A DNA stretch of 64,000 nucleotides from Methanobacterium sp. (GCF_038562635.1 NZ_JBCFBO010000001.1:1131869-1195868); one strand, 5' to 3'; positions 43,312 through 52,496 are shown, numbered from the stretch's first letter. The notes: generated by a model from the sequence alone, not told the origin. Numbers and translations: made by a program.

Positions 43312-44697
43312 ATGAATACAGAGAAATCTTGCAAGCAAACAAATAATATTGACAATAGAATACCTGCCCTGCTGGTGGCTACATTAGCTTCCTTTTTTAC
43401 ACCATTTATGGCATCTGCAATTAATATCGCTCTTCCATCAATTGGTTTAGAATTTAACGCAGATGCTATCCTGTTAAGCTGGATTCCAACAGCATATCTA
43501 CTAGCATCTGCCGTTTTTGCAGTACCTTTCGGAAGGATAGCCGATATACATGGAATGAAAAAAATATTTACCTATGGTATAATCATTTTCACAGTAGCGA
43601 CCTTTCTGTGCGGTGCAGCCCCCTCTGTAACCTCACTTATCGCTTTCAGGATTCTCCAGGGAATAGGCTCTGCAATGATATTTGTTACCGGTTTAGCAAT
43701 TATAACATCAGTATATCCTCCAAATGAAAGAGGAAAAGCCATAGGCATAAATATTGCAAGTGTTTACATTGGTCTTTCTATGGGTCCTGTTTTAGGAGGA
43801 ATACTGACACAGTATCTTGGATGGAGAAGTATTTTCTATGTAATTATACCACTTGGATTACTGGTAATTGCCATTACAGCATTGAAGGTAAAAGGAGAAT
43901 GGGCTGAATGTAGGGGAGAAAAATTCGACACTGCCGGTTCGATTATTTATGGTATAGCACTGATAATGTTGATGTACGGATTTTCAATACTTCCTGAAGA
44001 GCTAGGTATAATCCTACTAATTCTAGGAATTATAGGAATTTTAGCCTTTGTAATATTTGAGTTAAAGGTTAAAAACCCTGTTTTTGAAGTAAGACTCTTC
44101 AAAAATATAACCTTCGGGTTTTCCAGTTTAGCAGCTTTAATAAACTACAGCTCTACCTTTGCAGTGGTTTTCCTGTTGAGTCTTTATTTACAGTACATAA
44201 AGGGCCTCGATCCCCAGTTTGCAGGGATAGTTCTTGTGGCTCAGCCGGCAGTCATGGCAATTACAGCACCAGTTGCAGGAAGATTATCAGATAGATTTTC
44301 ACCAGGTTTAATAGCTTCAATAGGGATGGCAATTACAGCAATTAGCCTCTTCTGTTTCATATTCTTAAGCAACAACACAAGCCTTGAATTTATCATAATG
44401 GTTTTACTGGTCCTTGGATTTGGACTTGGATTATTTTCATCCCCCAACACCAACGCAATCATGGGATCTGTTAAGAAAAGGTTTTACGGCATTGCATCAG
44501 CCACAGTAGGTACAATGCGTCTAATTGGACAGATGCTCAGTATGGGTGTAGCCATGGTAATATTTTCAATATTCATTGGAAATGTTCAGATAGTACCCGG
44601 TAATTACCCTGCACTCTTAACAAGTATACAAATTGTGTTTACAATCTTCACAATCCTATGTTTTGTAGGCATATTCGCTTCACTGGCCAGGAAATAA
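43312..44697 (+). CDS. MFS exporter, DHA2 family, copy 2
   Basis: The 461-residue protein has about 14 membrane helices and the DHA2 landmarks SAINIALPSIG, WIPTAYLLASAV, GRIADIHGMKKIF, RILQGIGSAM and GPVLGGIL. It is clearly distinct in sequence from copy 1, so it is not a recent duplicate. GAGGATA precedes the ATG. It follows the MarR gene by 64 bases. Confidence 0.88.
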   Translation: MNTEKSCKQTNNIDNRIPALLVATLASFFTPFMASAINIALPSIGLEFNADAILLSWIPTAYLLASAVFAVPFGRIADIHGMKKIFTYGIIIFTVATFLCGAAPSVTSLIAFRILQGIGSAMIFVTGLAIITSVYPPNERGKAIGINIASVYIGLSMGPVLGGILTQYLGWRSIFYVIIPLGLLVIAITALKVKGEWAECRGEKFDTAGSIIYGIALIMLMYGFSILPEELGIILLILGIIGILAFVIFELKVKNPVFEVRLFKNITFGFSSLAALINYSSTFAVVFLLSLYLQYIKGLDPQFAGIVLVAQPAVMAITAPVAGRLSDRFSPGLIASIGMAITAISLFCFIFLSNNTSLEFIIMVLLVLGFGLGLFSSPNTNAIMGSVKKRFYGIASATVGTMRLIGQMLSMGVAMVIFSIFIGNVQIVPGNYPALLTSIQIVFTIFTILCFVGIFASLARK

Positions 44698-44938
44698 TCT
44701 TTGGCCATGCATTAAATTTTAAAATCATGGATTTATAATTGTTTTTCAATTTCCATTCCCCATATTTTTATTTTAATTTGATTATAATCCCTTAAAGCGT
44801 TTTTACTGTCTTACTATTTTTATTTTAGGTAAAATACTGATATTTTAATGATATATACTAATTTTAGCCATTAAAACATCCAATTTATTAAACTGATAGT
44901 CAACAACCATTGACATTTAGTAAAGTTTATATAACATT

Positions 44939-44958
44939 ATGTAAAGTACTATTTACAT
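44939..44958. promoter_or_regulatory. Candidate operator of the XRE-linked membrane operon
   Basis: ATGTAAA and TTTACAT form an inverted repeat around six bases. It lies just after a TATA box (TTTATATAA near 44926) and just before the first ribosome-binding site. A second GTAAAGT copy lies 23 bases earlier. It may be bound by the XRE protein encoded at 46286. Confidence 0.4.
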
Positions 44959-44969
44959 GAGGAGATTTA

Positions 44970-45407
44970 ATGAGGGGCATTTTTAAAATAAGTAGAAAAA
45001 GATTATTTGTAATTTATATAATTCTGGATACCCTATTTGTTGGAATGGGAATGGGCGTACCATTTTTCTGCATATTATTCGGATTTCCCGTGGGATGGTA
45101 CTTTGCAAAAAGTTTAGAACTTCAAAAATTACAAATCAATGATATTTTAAGCAGAATTTTAAAATATACAATTCTTACATCCTCCGTTACGTTAGCATGG
45201 ATGTTAATCATATGGGGACCTATGATTACAATGCTACAGAATCCATCTGCAAATTTTGCAGATTTTGGAATTCCATTAATCTTTTATGACCCTAAATTAA
45301 GCTTCATTGGATGGATAATCCTCATGATATTCATATCTCCATTCTTACAGCTGCTTACAACAGTTTTTGCCTCACATGTAGCTTTATGGAGATTATCTAA
45401 AAAATAA
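44970..45407 (+). CDS. Four-helix membrane protein, family not recognised
   Basis: The 145-residue protein has about four hydrophobic helices (residues 10-35, 37-50, 66-90 and 110-140). It is the first gene of the tight operon that runs to uppS. GAGGAGA precedes the ATG. No known motif was recognised. Its cotranscription with DUF2178 proteins, an XRE regulator and a CPBP protease suggests a membrane stress or bacteriocin-like function, which is inference. Confidence 0.6.
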   Translation: MRGIFKISRKRLFVIYIILDTLFVGMGMGVPFFCILFGFPVGWYFAKSLELQKLQINDILSRILKYTILTSSVTLAWMLIIWGPMITMLQNPSANFADFGIPLIFYDPKLSFIGWIILMIFISPFLQLLTTVFASHVALWRLSKK

Positions 45408-45417
45408 AGGAGTAAAA

Positions 45418-45879
45418 ATGAGTAAAGGTGAAATCATGAATTCAAAGTCAGGAATAATCATGAAAATACTTTCAATTTTTGAATCCGGCTTATTTATAAA
45501 AATATTATCAGTTTTTATAACTGGGCTGTGGATTGCAGGGCTGTTGATGGCAAATATCTACATCATCATACTGGCAGTTCTACTTTTAATTGCACTGAGC
45601 GCCGTTTTATACATTCACAGAGATAATCTGAAAGAGATATTCCAGAAAGATAGCAAAGTCATTGTTGAAGACGAAAGAACACAATTGATTAACGAAAAAG
45701 CAGCCACAATGACTTTAGGAATTCTCATGGCAGTTATGATATATGCAGGCATTGTAATCGTTGCCCTCAGGAACAGCTATCCTCAATTTTTACAGGCAGG
45801 ATATACTCTTTTTTTAGCATCAATTTTATGTTTTATACTTTACTTTACATCAAGAGCATATTACACCCACAAATACTAA
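45418..45879 (+). CDS. DUF2178 family membrane protein, copy 1
   Basis: The 153-residue protein has four hydrophobic helices with the DUF2178 core VEDERTQLINEKAATMT between the second and third, and QFLQAGYTLFLAS near the end. The function is unknown. An alternative start at 45436 (AGGTGAAATC upstream) is equally possible. It pairs with the next gene, a paralog. Confidence 0.75.
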   Translation: MSKGEIMNSKSGIIMKILSIFESGLFIKILSVFITGLWIAGLLMANIYIIILAVLLLIALSAVLYIHRDNLKEIFQKDSKVIVEDERTQLINEKAATMTLGILMAVMIYAGIVIVALRNSYPQFLQAGYTLFLASILCFILYFTSRAYYTHKY

Positions 45880-45902
45880 AATATTCATATAAAGGTGATA
45901 TA

Positions 45903-46280
45903 ATGGAAAATTACAAGATTGTAAGAATAATAATTACCATATTCGTTGCTATGATCGCAGGAATATCTGTTGAACTGGGAGAAATTATCCCCGCCGTACT
46001 GGCCATCGTAATTGGCGCCATGGTATCATATATCTACAAAAAAAATACCAATGAAACTTTAGAAGATGAAAGGATAGTTAAAATAAGTGAAAAAGCCTCA
46101 AAAATGGCAATGGCACTCTTTTCCATTGCAATAGCCATTATAGGGTTGTTCTTTATTACCATGAGAAATCAGTACCCTGACTTTATCCAAGCAGGTTATA
46201 CCCTTGCATATTCCGCTGTTGCACTTTTAGGTTTATATTATGTATTTTATGGATATTACAATAAAAAATACGGTTACTGA
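45903..46280 (+). CDS. DUF2178 family membrane protein, copy 2
   Basis: The 125-residue paralog keeps the EDERIVKISEKASKMA core and QAGYTLAYSAVALLGL near the end. The ATG at 45903 has AGGTGAT upstream; the frame is open to 45828, but that overlaps copy 1. Paired DUF2178 genes beside an XRE regulator recur in archaea and Firmicutes. Confidence 0.78.
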   Translation: MENYKIVRIIITIFVAMIAGISVELGEIIPAVLAIVIGAMVSYIYKKNTNETLEDERIVKISEKASKMAMALFSIAIAIIGLFFITMRNQYPDFIQAGYTLAYSAVALLGLYYVFYGYYNKKYGY

Positions 46281-46285
46281 TTCTT

Positions 46286-46483
46286 ATGAAAAATAATCTT
46301 AAAGTATACCGGGCCATGAAGAACCTGACTCAGGAAGAACTTGCCAAAGAATTAGGCGTCACCAGACAGACCATAATTGCCATAGAAAAAGACAAATATG
46401 ATCCATCCCTAATACTGGCATTTAAAATGGCTAATTTCTTTAAATCATCAATTGAAGACATTTTTATTTATAACGAAGAATAA
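46286..46483 (+). CDS. XRE-family helix-turn-helix regulator
   Basis: The 65-residue protein is one DNA-binding domain of the Cro/XRE type: LKVYRAMKNLTQEELAKELGV, then RQTIIAIEKDKYDPSLILAFKMA. It overlaps the operon closely (five bases after DUF2178 copy 2) and probably controls the operon itself, perhaps through the repeat at 44939. No clear ribosome-binding site is seen. Confidence 0.88.
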   Translation: MKNNLKVYRAMKNLTQEELAKELGVTRQTIIAIEKDKYDPSLILAFKMANFFKSSIEDIFIYNEE

Positions 46484-46524
46484 TCAACAGTTAAAAACAT
46501 CAGTCAAATCATAGGAGCAATGAT

Positions 46525-46863
46525 ATGGTTAATATAAATGTCCAATGGAAACATTATTTTAAAACTAAATTATATGTTGTTTCATTTATTTTTGCCCTGG
46601 TTGGATGTTTCATATTATCCATTTATTTATTTGGCCAGTTTTTTGAAAAAGAACTCTTTGCTTTAGAAGGGACTGTACAATCTCCTTTCTTTACATGGGG
46701 AATTAGAATTTTTATAATTACAATGGTTATTCTATTGATTAAAGGAAAGGAAAGAATTCAAAAATTCTTCGTAATTAAAAGTGTTAGATGGGCCGTGTAC
46801 GCCTTATATTTAACAGGCGTTTTAGGCTGGTTAGCATGGTTTTTAAGCCTATTTTTTAATTAA
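46525..46863 (+). CDS. Small membrane protein, family not recognised
   Basis: The 112-residue protein has three likely helices (about 15-37, 52-70 and 87-110). GGAG precedes the ATG. It lies in the same operon as the XRE regulator and the CPBP protease. No known domain was recognised. Confidence 0.6.
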   Translation: MVNINVQWKHYFKTKLYVVSFIFALVGCFILSIYLFGQFFEKELFALEGTVQSPFFTWGIRIFIITMVILLIKGKERIQKFFVIKSVRWAVYALYLTGVLGWLAWFLSLFFN

Positions 46864-46935
46864 ATTAGTATAAATGCAGTCAAAGTAACAAATTATCGAA
46901 TATAAGTCGAATATCACCATTACAGGAGAATTTTT

Positions 46936-47616
46936 ATGGAAACTTTAAAAAAATCACATGAATACAAACCATTTATAAAACTTTTAGGTAAAATAATAAT
47001 CATACTAATCATCATACAACTTCTAAGGGCTTTTGTAATGGACAGCCTGTGGTATGTAATTAAACCCGGAGGAAATATAGTATTGTTCCAGATTTTAAAT
47101 GGGATTTCATTCCTTATTGTCGGAATATTCCTTTTAGTATTGTTTAAGCCCTCATTAAAAACTTTAAGTTTGAATTTAGATGATGTTAGAAAAAGAACAA
47201 AAATAATTTACTTTGCAGGGCTGATAGCACTTCCAGTTTTCATAATTTTACCTGTTTTTCTGGGAGCTGAGCTTGACATTATCGTGCTGAGTTTCATATT
47301 CGGACTTATTGTACCTGCATTTGAAGAGCTTTTGTTTAGGGGATACCTGTGGAATAATATGCAGAATTCTCTTAAAGGAAAACATTCTGGATTAATTACA
47401 TGGATTACCATTACTATCCTGTTTGGATTATGGCACCTTGGATATATAGATGTATTTCTGATTCATCCCAAAGAATTTGCATTGGTACCATTATTAATAA
47501 GTAAAATAGAAATTGGGCTAATATTAGGGGCCATTGTGGGTATTATACGCCTTAAGACCAACAAAGTATATGGATCTTTCTTATTCCATGGATTCTGGAA
47601 TATTCTTGCACCATAA
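46936..47616 (+). CDS. CPBP family intramembrane metalloprotease
   Basis: The 226-residue protein has about seven helices and the Abi/CAAX-protease motifs: EELLFRGYLW near residue 130, FGLWHLGY near 160 and HGFWN near the C terminus. These supply the catalytic Glu and metal-ligand His residues. In bacteria such proteins process peptides or give immunity to bacteriocins. GGAGAA precedes the ATG; uppS follows by 26 bases. Confidence 0.85.
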   Translation: METLKKSHEYKPFIKLLGKIIIILIIIQLLRAFVMDSLWYVIKPGGNIVLFQILNGISFLIVGIFLLVLFKPSLKTLSLNLDDVRKRTKIIYFAGLIALPVFIILPVFLGAELDIIVLSFIFGLIVPAFEELLFRGYLWNNMQNSLKGKHSGLITWITITILFGLWHLGYIDVFLIHPKEFALVPLLISKIEIGLILGAIVGIIRLKTNKVYGSFLFHGFWNILAP

Positions 47617-47642
47617 TAGATGAAAATTGGAGGTTTAAATTA

Positions 47643-48410
47643 ATGAAACAGTTGAAGTTTATTTATGATATTTATGAGTGGTACATATCCCGAAATCTCA
47701 AACCAGAAAACTTGCCCAAACATATAGCAATAATAATGGATGGTAACCGGAGATACACGAAAATAATGGGCAACATGGAAGTTATTGATGGGCATAAAAA
47801 GGGAGTGAGTACCCTTGAAAAAGTTATGGACTGGTCCATTGAACTGGGAATAGAAATTATCACTGTTTATGCATTTTCCACGGAAAACTTCAAAAGACCT
47901 CCCAAAGAAGTGGAGGGTTTAATGAAACTCTTCCAGAAAAATTTTGAAGACGTTGCAAAAAACCCTAAGATCCATAAAAATGAAGTCCGAATTAAAGCAG
48001 TGGGTAATCTAAATTTACTCCCAGAATATGTCAGGGAAGCCATTAGAACTGCAGAGGAATCCACAGCCCACTACCACAAAAAACATGTGAACTTTGCAAT
48101 CGGTTATGACGGGCGTATGGAAATTATCGACGCTATAAAAAAGATTTCAAAGGAAGTAAAAGAGAATAAATTAGATATAAATGAAATAAACGAAGATATA
48201 GTAAATAGAAATTTGTATACTGCAGGTTTAGATGATCCCAACCTTATTATAAGGACAAGTGGGGAAGAAAGGCTCAGTGGGTTCCTATTGTGGCAGTCTT
48301 CTTATTCAGAGTTATATTTCTGCGATAGTTTATGGCCAGAGCTTAGAAAAGTTGATTTTTTAAGAGCTCTCAGGTCTTATCAAGAAAGAGAAAGGCGCTT
48401 TGGAATTTAA
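47643..48410 (+). CDS. uppS: Polyprenyl diphosphate synthase (cis-prenyltransferase)
   Basis: The 255-residue enzyme elongates prenyl diphosphates in cis to make the lipid carrier used for glycan and pseudomurein assembly. It has the diphosphate-binding HIAIIMDGNRRYTK near residue 28, GHKKG, YAFSTENFKRP near 78 and the C-terminal RTSGEERLSGFLLWQSSYSELYF with the second substrate site. GGAGG precedes the ATG. Being last in the XRE-linked operon is unusual for such a core enzyme. The hairpin array D follows. Confidence 0.93.
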   Translation: MKQLKFIYDIYEWYISRNLKPENLPKHIAIIMDGNRRYTKIMGNMEVIDGHKKGVSTLEKVMDWSIELGIEIITVYAFSTENFKRPPKEVEGLMKLFQKNFEDVAKNPKIHKNEVRIKAVGNLNLLPEYVREAIRTAEESTAHYHKKHVNFAIGYDGRMEIIDAIKKISKEVKENKLDINEINEDIVNRNLYTAGLDDPNLIIRTSGEERLSGFLLWQSSYSELYFCDSLWPELRKVDFLRALRSYQERERRFGI

Positions 48411-48440
48411 ATGTCATTCAAATAAATAAAATTAAAGTTG

Positions 48441-48652
48441 AGAAAAAACCACCGGTTTTTTCGAACATTCGAAAATTTTTATAAAAATTTTCGATGTTTG
48501 AGGAACTTAGTTCCTCAACCGCAAAAAACGAAGTTTTTTGCATGCCCCGAACACTGTCAAAATTTTCAATTTTGACGCAACAAAAATCTTCGATTTTTGT
48601 TTGTTTCATGTTCGAGGGCCTTAAAACTTTACTACGTAAAGTTTTAAAGTAT
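48441..48652. repeat. Hairpin array D between convergent uppS and DUF116 genes
   Basis: In order the array holds GAAAAAACC-acc-GGTTTTTTC, a long CGAAAATTTTT stem to about 48500, TTGAGGAAC-tta-GTTCCTCAA and GCAAAAAAC-gaa-GTTTTTTGC. A 76-nt unit follows at 48544-48619. It is closed by GCCCCGAACA/TGTTCGAGGGC (one bulge) and encloses GTCAAAATT-ttc-AATTTTGAC (48556-48576) and ACAAAAATC-ttc-GATTTTTGT (48580-48600). After it TTAAAACTTTAC and its complement pair around TAC. The inner GTCAAAATT hairpin is identical to one in array B. The position between two stop codons could serve as a bidirectional terminator. Confidence 0.8.
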
Positions 48653-49351
48653 TTTACGTTTAGGTCTTTCAGTAGCGCACGGAACACTTTTATTTGGTAT
48701 AACTATGTTTTGAGGGAGTTCAATATCCATTTTATCAAGAACTGCCCTTATATCAACTTTAGTACAGACACATCCATCCTTTAAAAGAGGCACACCCTGA
48801 CACGGGAACTGAGATAAATTCATCATTGCCAAATTCAAGTCCTGATGACATGCGACACCTAAAACCCCTTTAAACTTATGTTGTTGAGCAATTTTCTTTA
48901 AAAAAGTGGATCCTGGTATTATAAACACATTGTATCCTTGATCTTCTGCTTTATTTTTTAAAACACCTATTACACATCGATTACAGTCAGTGCAGTGAAG
49001 ACCAGTTGCGTCCAGTTTTGCCTCACATTTTGGATTTCTCAAGCAGTGCGGGAGTATCAAAATCTTGTCTTTATTTTCTATTTGTTTAAATGCCTTTTCA
49101 TTAACCTTGTTTCTTACTTCAACACCTATTTGATCGACAATTTTCTCATCCAGGCCAACATTTCCAGCAAACTTTTTAAATAATCCATAAAACACATCTA
49201 TAGTAAACAAGAGTAACTTAGGAAAAATAAGCCTTTCCTGTTTTATAAGAATCCTTCCAAGGATAAGCGCTATTGATAGCAGACTTAAAATAAAAATACC
49301 TGCAATAAACACTATCTGTCCAAAAATGGTGTAAAATTCGTAAAATGACAT
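48644..49351 (-). CDS. DUF116 family protein
   Basis: The 235-residue protein has one or two N-terminal membrane helices (about 7-35). A Cys-rich soluble domain follows: LPHCLRNPKCEAK, CTDCNRCVIG, GVACHQDL, and a late PLLKDGCVCTKVD. The Cys pattern is that of DUF116, which probably binds an Fe-S cluster or zinc; the function is unknown. Its C terminus reaches into the edge of array D. Confidence 0.85.
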   Translation of the reverse strand: MSFYEFYTIFGQIVFIAGIFILSLLSIALILGRILIKQERLIFPKLLLFTIDVFYGLFKKFAGNVGLDEKIVDQIGVEVRNKVNEKAFKQIENKDKILILPHCLRNPKCEAKLDATGLHCTDCNRCVIGVLKNKAEDQGYNVFIIPGSTFLKKIAQQHKFKGVLGVACHQDLNLAMMNLSQFPCQGVPLLKDGCVCTKVDIRAVLDKMDIELPQNIVIPNKSVPCATERPKRKIL

Positions 49352-49443
49352 ATTGATCTAAATCTAAGTATTTTATGTTATATTAAACTAATGGTTATTA
49401 AAATTAGCTAAAAAAGAGTTATTTAGATTGATTGTTCTTCTAT

Positions 49444-49929
49444 TCAAAATTTTTCAACTTTGAATTTTTTAACAGTTCCTTCAACTTCAACACCATCTTT
49501 CGATGCTGTTATTTGTGTATCTGAAAGATCATCACATGCACATAATATATCCTGTTCTGGATGAGTACCCGGAACTATATTACAACTCAAATTAATGCGA
49601 TCTCCTGCTGCTACAACCATCGGAAGCCTTCTAGAAGTTGGATGATTTTCTGGAAGAACAGTAATGGGAAAATTCATTTCTCTAAGTAAATAAAGCATAC
49701 TCCTTATTCCTTTTTCTGCTTTTTCACTATTTTCAAATGCAGAAACTGCAATTATATCCTCTGGTTCAAGAAAAGCAACTATCTCTTCTTTATCAGGTGT
49801 GCCTATAAATATCTGCTTTTTTTCTCCAGCCTTTAATATGCCCAGTTCTCCAGATTCTCCTATTAAAAATAAAATTTCGTCTCCAGTTATTCTAATGCTT
49901 CTACGTTGTCTGACTGGCATGATGGACAT
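49444..49929 (-). CDS. Conserved-looking protein of unknown family
   Basis: This 161-residue alpha/beta protein is not recognised. It has a LPENHPTSRRLPMVVAAGDRI stretch and a short CNIVPGTHPEQDILCACDDL with three Cys. Its first 14 codons overlap the last codons of the zinc-ribbon gene upstream in another frame, so translation is probably coupled; M1 (49929) and M4 (49920) are both possible starts. No membrane segments are present. Confidence 0.6.
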   Translation of the reverse strand: MSIMPVRQRRSIRITGDEILFLIGESGELGILKAGEKKQIFIGTPDKEEIVAFLEPEDIIAVSAFENSEKAEKGIRSMLYLLREMNFPITVLPENHPTSRRLPMVVAAGDRINLSCNIVPGTHPEQDILCACDDLSDTQITASKDGVEVEGTVKKFKVEKF

Positions 49930-50021
49930 ACTACTCTTTTTCCAATTCCTTTAAACTCGTTTCCGCAATCCAGGCATCTATATCTTTTTGTTTTAAGCTT
50001 TTTCAGTTTAATATCTGCCAT
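49887..50021 (-). CDS. Small zinc-ribbon protein (44 residues)
   Basis: A 44-residue frame starts at 50021 with GGAGGA seven bases upstream. It encodes a basic N terminus and the two-knuckle zinc ribbon CLDCGNEF...CPSCQSDN (CxxC and CxxC, 13 residues apart). It overlaps the next gene by 43 bases. Small ribbons of this kind often bind RNA or partner enzymes. It is likely real because of the strong ribosome-binding site and complete motif. Confidence 0.75.
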   Translation of the reverse strand: MADIKLKKLKTKRYRCLDCGNEFKGIGKRVVCPSCQSDNVEALE

Positions 50022-50257
50022 TGGTCCTCCGACTGTACACATATTATCACCAATTCTGCTTATGTAATCGGTGTTATTTATTATTTATGATAAATCAATT
50101 CCGTCCTATTTTCCTTAAATTTATAGATAACCGCCGGTTATTGGTTAAAATAATATTATTGATAATGTATTTATGGATCAAATTAGTATGTATTAATACT
50201 AACCAAAGTTCTAATTTAATAAATTAAAATTATTTCACAATAGAAACGGTGAGACTA

Positions 50258-52396
50258 TTGAAAAATCTTATTTTTCCATTTTCGGCAATTGTAGGTCAGG
50301 AAAACGTGAAAAAAGCGCTTATACTAAACGCTATAAATCCAGGGATCGGCGGGGTCCTTATCAAAGGAGATAAAGGTACAGGTAAAACTACCGCAGTAAG
50401 GGCACTTGCAGATCTTTTACCATCACTAAAAGTTGTAAAAGGATGCCCATTTAACTGTGATCCTGATGATGAGGAATCTGCATGCGATACATGCAAATCA
50501 GACAATGCAGAAATTGAAGAGAAAAAAATGAAAGTAGTAGAACTTCCACTCGGTTCTACAGAAGACCGCGTAGTTGGATCAATAAACATTGAAAAGGCAT
50601 TAAAAGAAGGTACTCGAGCTTTAGAGCCAGGAATACTGGCAGAAGCCAATAGAAATATACTTTATATTGATGAAATCAACCTTCTTGACGATAATTTAGT
50701 AGATGTCCTGTTAGACGCTGCTGCATATGGGATAAATATTGTAGAAAGGGAGGGGATCTCAGTATCACATCCCTCCAGATTTATACTTGTTGGAACAATG
50801 AACCCCGCTGAAGGTGAGCTCAGACCGCAGCTTTCTGATAGAATTGGCCTGCATATCATAGTGCACAGTATCATGGACATAAAAGACCGTGTTGAAATAA
50901 TGGCAAGAAGAGAAGAATTTGAAAGAGATCCCGCTGCTTTTAAAAGAAAATTCAGTACATCACAAAAAGAGATACTGGATAATATCTTAAATGCCAGATC
51001 ATTACTCAAGGATGTTAAAATTTCTCCAGAACTAATGAAAATAATAGCACATGTCTGTGTTGATATGGGTGTTGATGGACACAGGGCAGATATTGCAATA
51101 CTTAAAACATCAAAAACCATTGCGGCCTATAACAAACATTTAACAGTGGATTATAACGACGTTGAAGAAGCCGTGATGCTTGTACTGGGAGAAAGGCTTC
51201 AAAAATCTTATGATCAAAAAAAGATCAAGGAAAAGCTTGAAAAAGCAATTTCCGATACAGAAGATGAACAAAAAGAAGATGAAAACGAAGCCCAAGAAGA
51301 GCAGGATAATAGTGAAGGAGATTCTGAAACTGCAGAAAATCAAGACGAAAAAGCCCAGGATGATGAAAATCAATCCCAAGAAGGGCAAAATGAAGATGAT
51401 AGTGGTTTAAAACCTGAAACTGAAGAAAATCAAGAAGAAGTCGATGATGAGGAAGATCAACCCCCTGAAGAGCAGGGTAATGTAAACGTTGCACCCCATC
51501 CTGCGGAGCAACCTGAAGATCCTGAAAAAGAAAAAAAAGGAATCATGTTGAAAAGTATTGAAGAAGAAGGAACACCTGTAGATTCCGATGATGATGAAGT
51601 CGATATAAAAAAGCTCCTTAAAATGAAAGGTAAAAAAAAGAACAGGTTGTATGGAAAACGGGTCGATTCCAAAACTCAAAAAGGGAAGTACATAAAAAGT
51701 AAAATTCCTAAAAATGTCTCAAATGATATCGCAATAGATGCTACTTTAAGGGCTGCTGCTATTAAATCAAACGGCAGCATTAATGTTAAAAATGAGCATA
51801 TACGTCATAAAGTCAGGAAGCATGGTGCAAGAGCATCAATAGCCCTTGTGGTAGATATAAGCGGATCTATGTTTTCACAAAGGAAAGCAAATAAGATTAA
51901 AGGTATTTTAAATCAATTGATTGAAGATATAAACCACCACAATGATAAAATAAGTGTTATTGGGTTTAAAGGTCAGGAAGCTGAAGTTATAATCCCAACA
52001 ACAAGAAGAGCTTCTTCATTTAAAGAACAAGTTGATAATATACGTGTTGGAGGCACCACTCCCCTTGCAGCAGGCCTTAAAAAAGGGTTAGAACTTCTTA
52101 AAAAGGAAAAAATTAAAGAGGAGTTCGTTCCCATGATGATTGTACTAACAGACGGTATGCCAAATGTAGGTATCAATAACAGACCTGCAGAAGATGCCCT
52201 GAAAATTGCTGCAGACTTAAAAGAAAATGAGATACATACTATCATTGTTAATTTTGAGAGATCAGTTAAATACGGGCGAAATATGAATATGGAACTTGCA
52301 CTGGCATCTGGCGGCCGTTATTATGATTTAGAAGATATTAAAGACACAAAATGTGTTGTATCACAGATTGTTGAGCAGGAAAGATCAGTTCTCTAA
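50258..52396 (+). CDS. Fused ChlI/ChlD-type magnesium or cobalt chelatase ATPase subunit
   Basis: The 712-residue protein joins an AAA+ ATPase (P-loop GDKGTGKT at 37-44, LYIDEINLLDD Walker B, VGTMNPAEGELRPQL) to a C-terminal von Willebrand A domain with the MIDAS motif DISGS near 532. An extremely acidic linker of about 100 residues (about 328-425) lies between. Such proteins are motor subunits of metal chelatases that insert Mg or Co into tetrapyrroles; in methanogens a cobalamin or F430-related chelatase is likely, with a CobN-type subunit elsewhere. The start is a TTG at 50258 right behind GGTGA. Confidence 0.88.
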   Translation: MKNLIFPFSAIVGQENVKKALILNAINPGIGGVLIKGDKGTGKTTAVRALADLLPSLKVVKGCPFNCDPDDEESACDTCKSDNAEIEEKKMKVVELPLGSTEDRVVGSINIEKALKEGTRALEPGILAEANRNILYIDEINLLDDNLVDVLLDAAAYGINIVEREGISVSHPSRFILVGTMNPAEGELRPQLSDRIGLHIIVHSIMDIKDRVEIMARREEFERDPAAFKRKFSTSQKEILDNILNARSLLKDVKISPELMKIIAHVCVDMGVDGHRADIAILKTSKTIAAYNKHLTVDYNDVEEAVMLVLGERLQKSYDQKKIKEKLEKAISDTEDEQKEDENEAQEEQDNSEGDSETAENQDEKAQDDENQSQEGQNEDDSGLKPETEENQEEVDDEEDQPPEEQGNVNVAPHPAEQPEDPEKEKKGIMLKSIEEEGTPVDSDDDEVDIKKLLKMKGKKKNRLYGKRVDSKTQKGKYIKSKIPKNVSNDIAIDATLRAAAIKSNGSINVKNEHIRHKVRKHGARASIALVVDISGSMFSQRKANKIKGILNQLIEDINHHNDKISVIGFKGQEAEVIIPTTRRASSFKEQVDNIRVGGTTPLAAGLKKGLELLKKEKIKEEFVPMMIVLTDGMPNVGINNRPAEDALKIAADLKENEIHTIIVNFERSVKYGRNMNMELALASGGRYYDLEDIKDTKCVVSQIVEQERSVL

Positions 52397-52496
52397 TTAA
52401 AAAAAATCTAATTTTATTTTTGTATTTTATTAATCTCCCAAATTTCAAAATTTTCAATAATTTATCTTTTATTGATGTTCTCTAAGTATAACTGCT

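Noticed and set aside
48441..48652. CRISPR array
   Set aside because: There are no equal direct repeats separated by unique spacers; the units are inverted repeats of varying sequence. The same holds for the other three arrays.
51140..51679. Minus-strand frames inside the chelatase gene
   Set aside because: They are antisense reflections of the acidic linker (runs of GAA/GAT codons) without start signals or family character.
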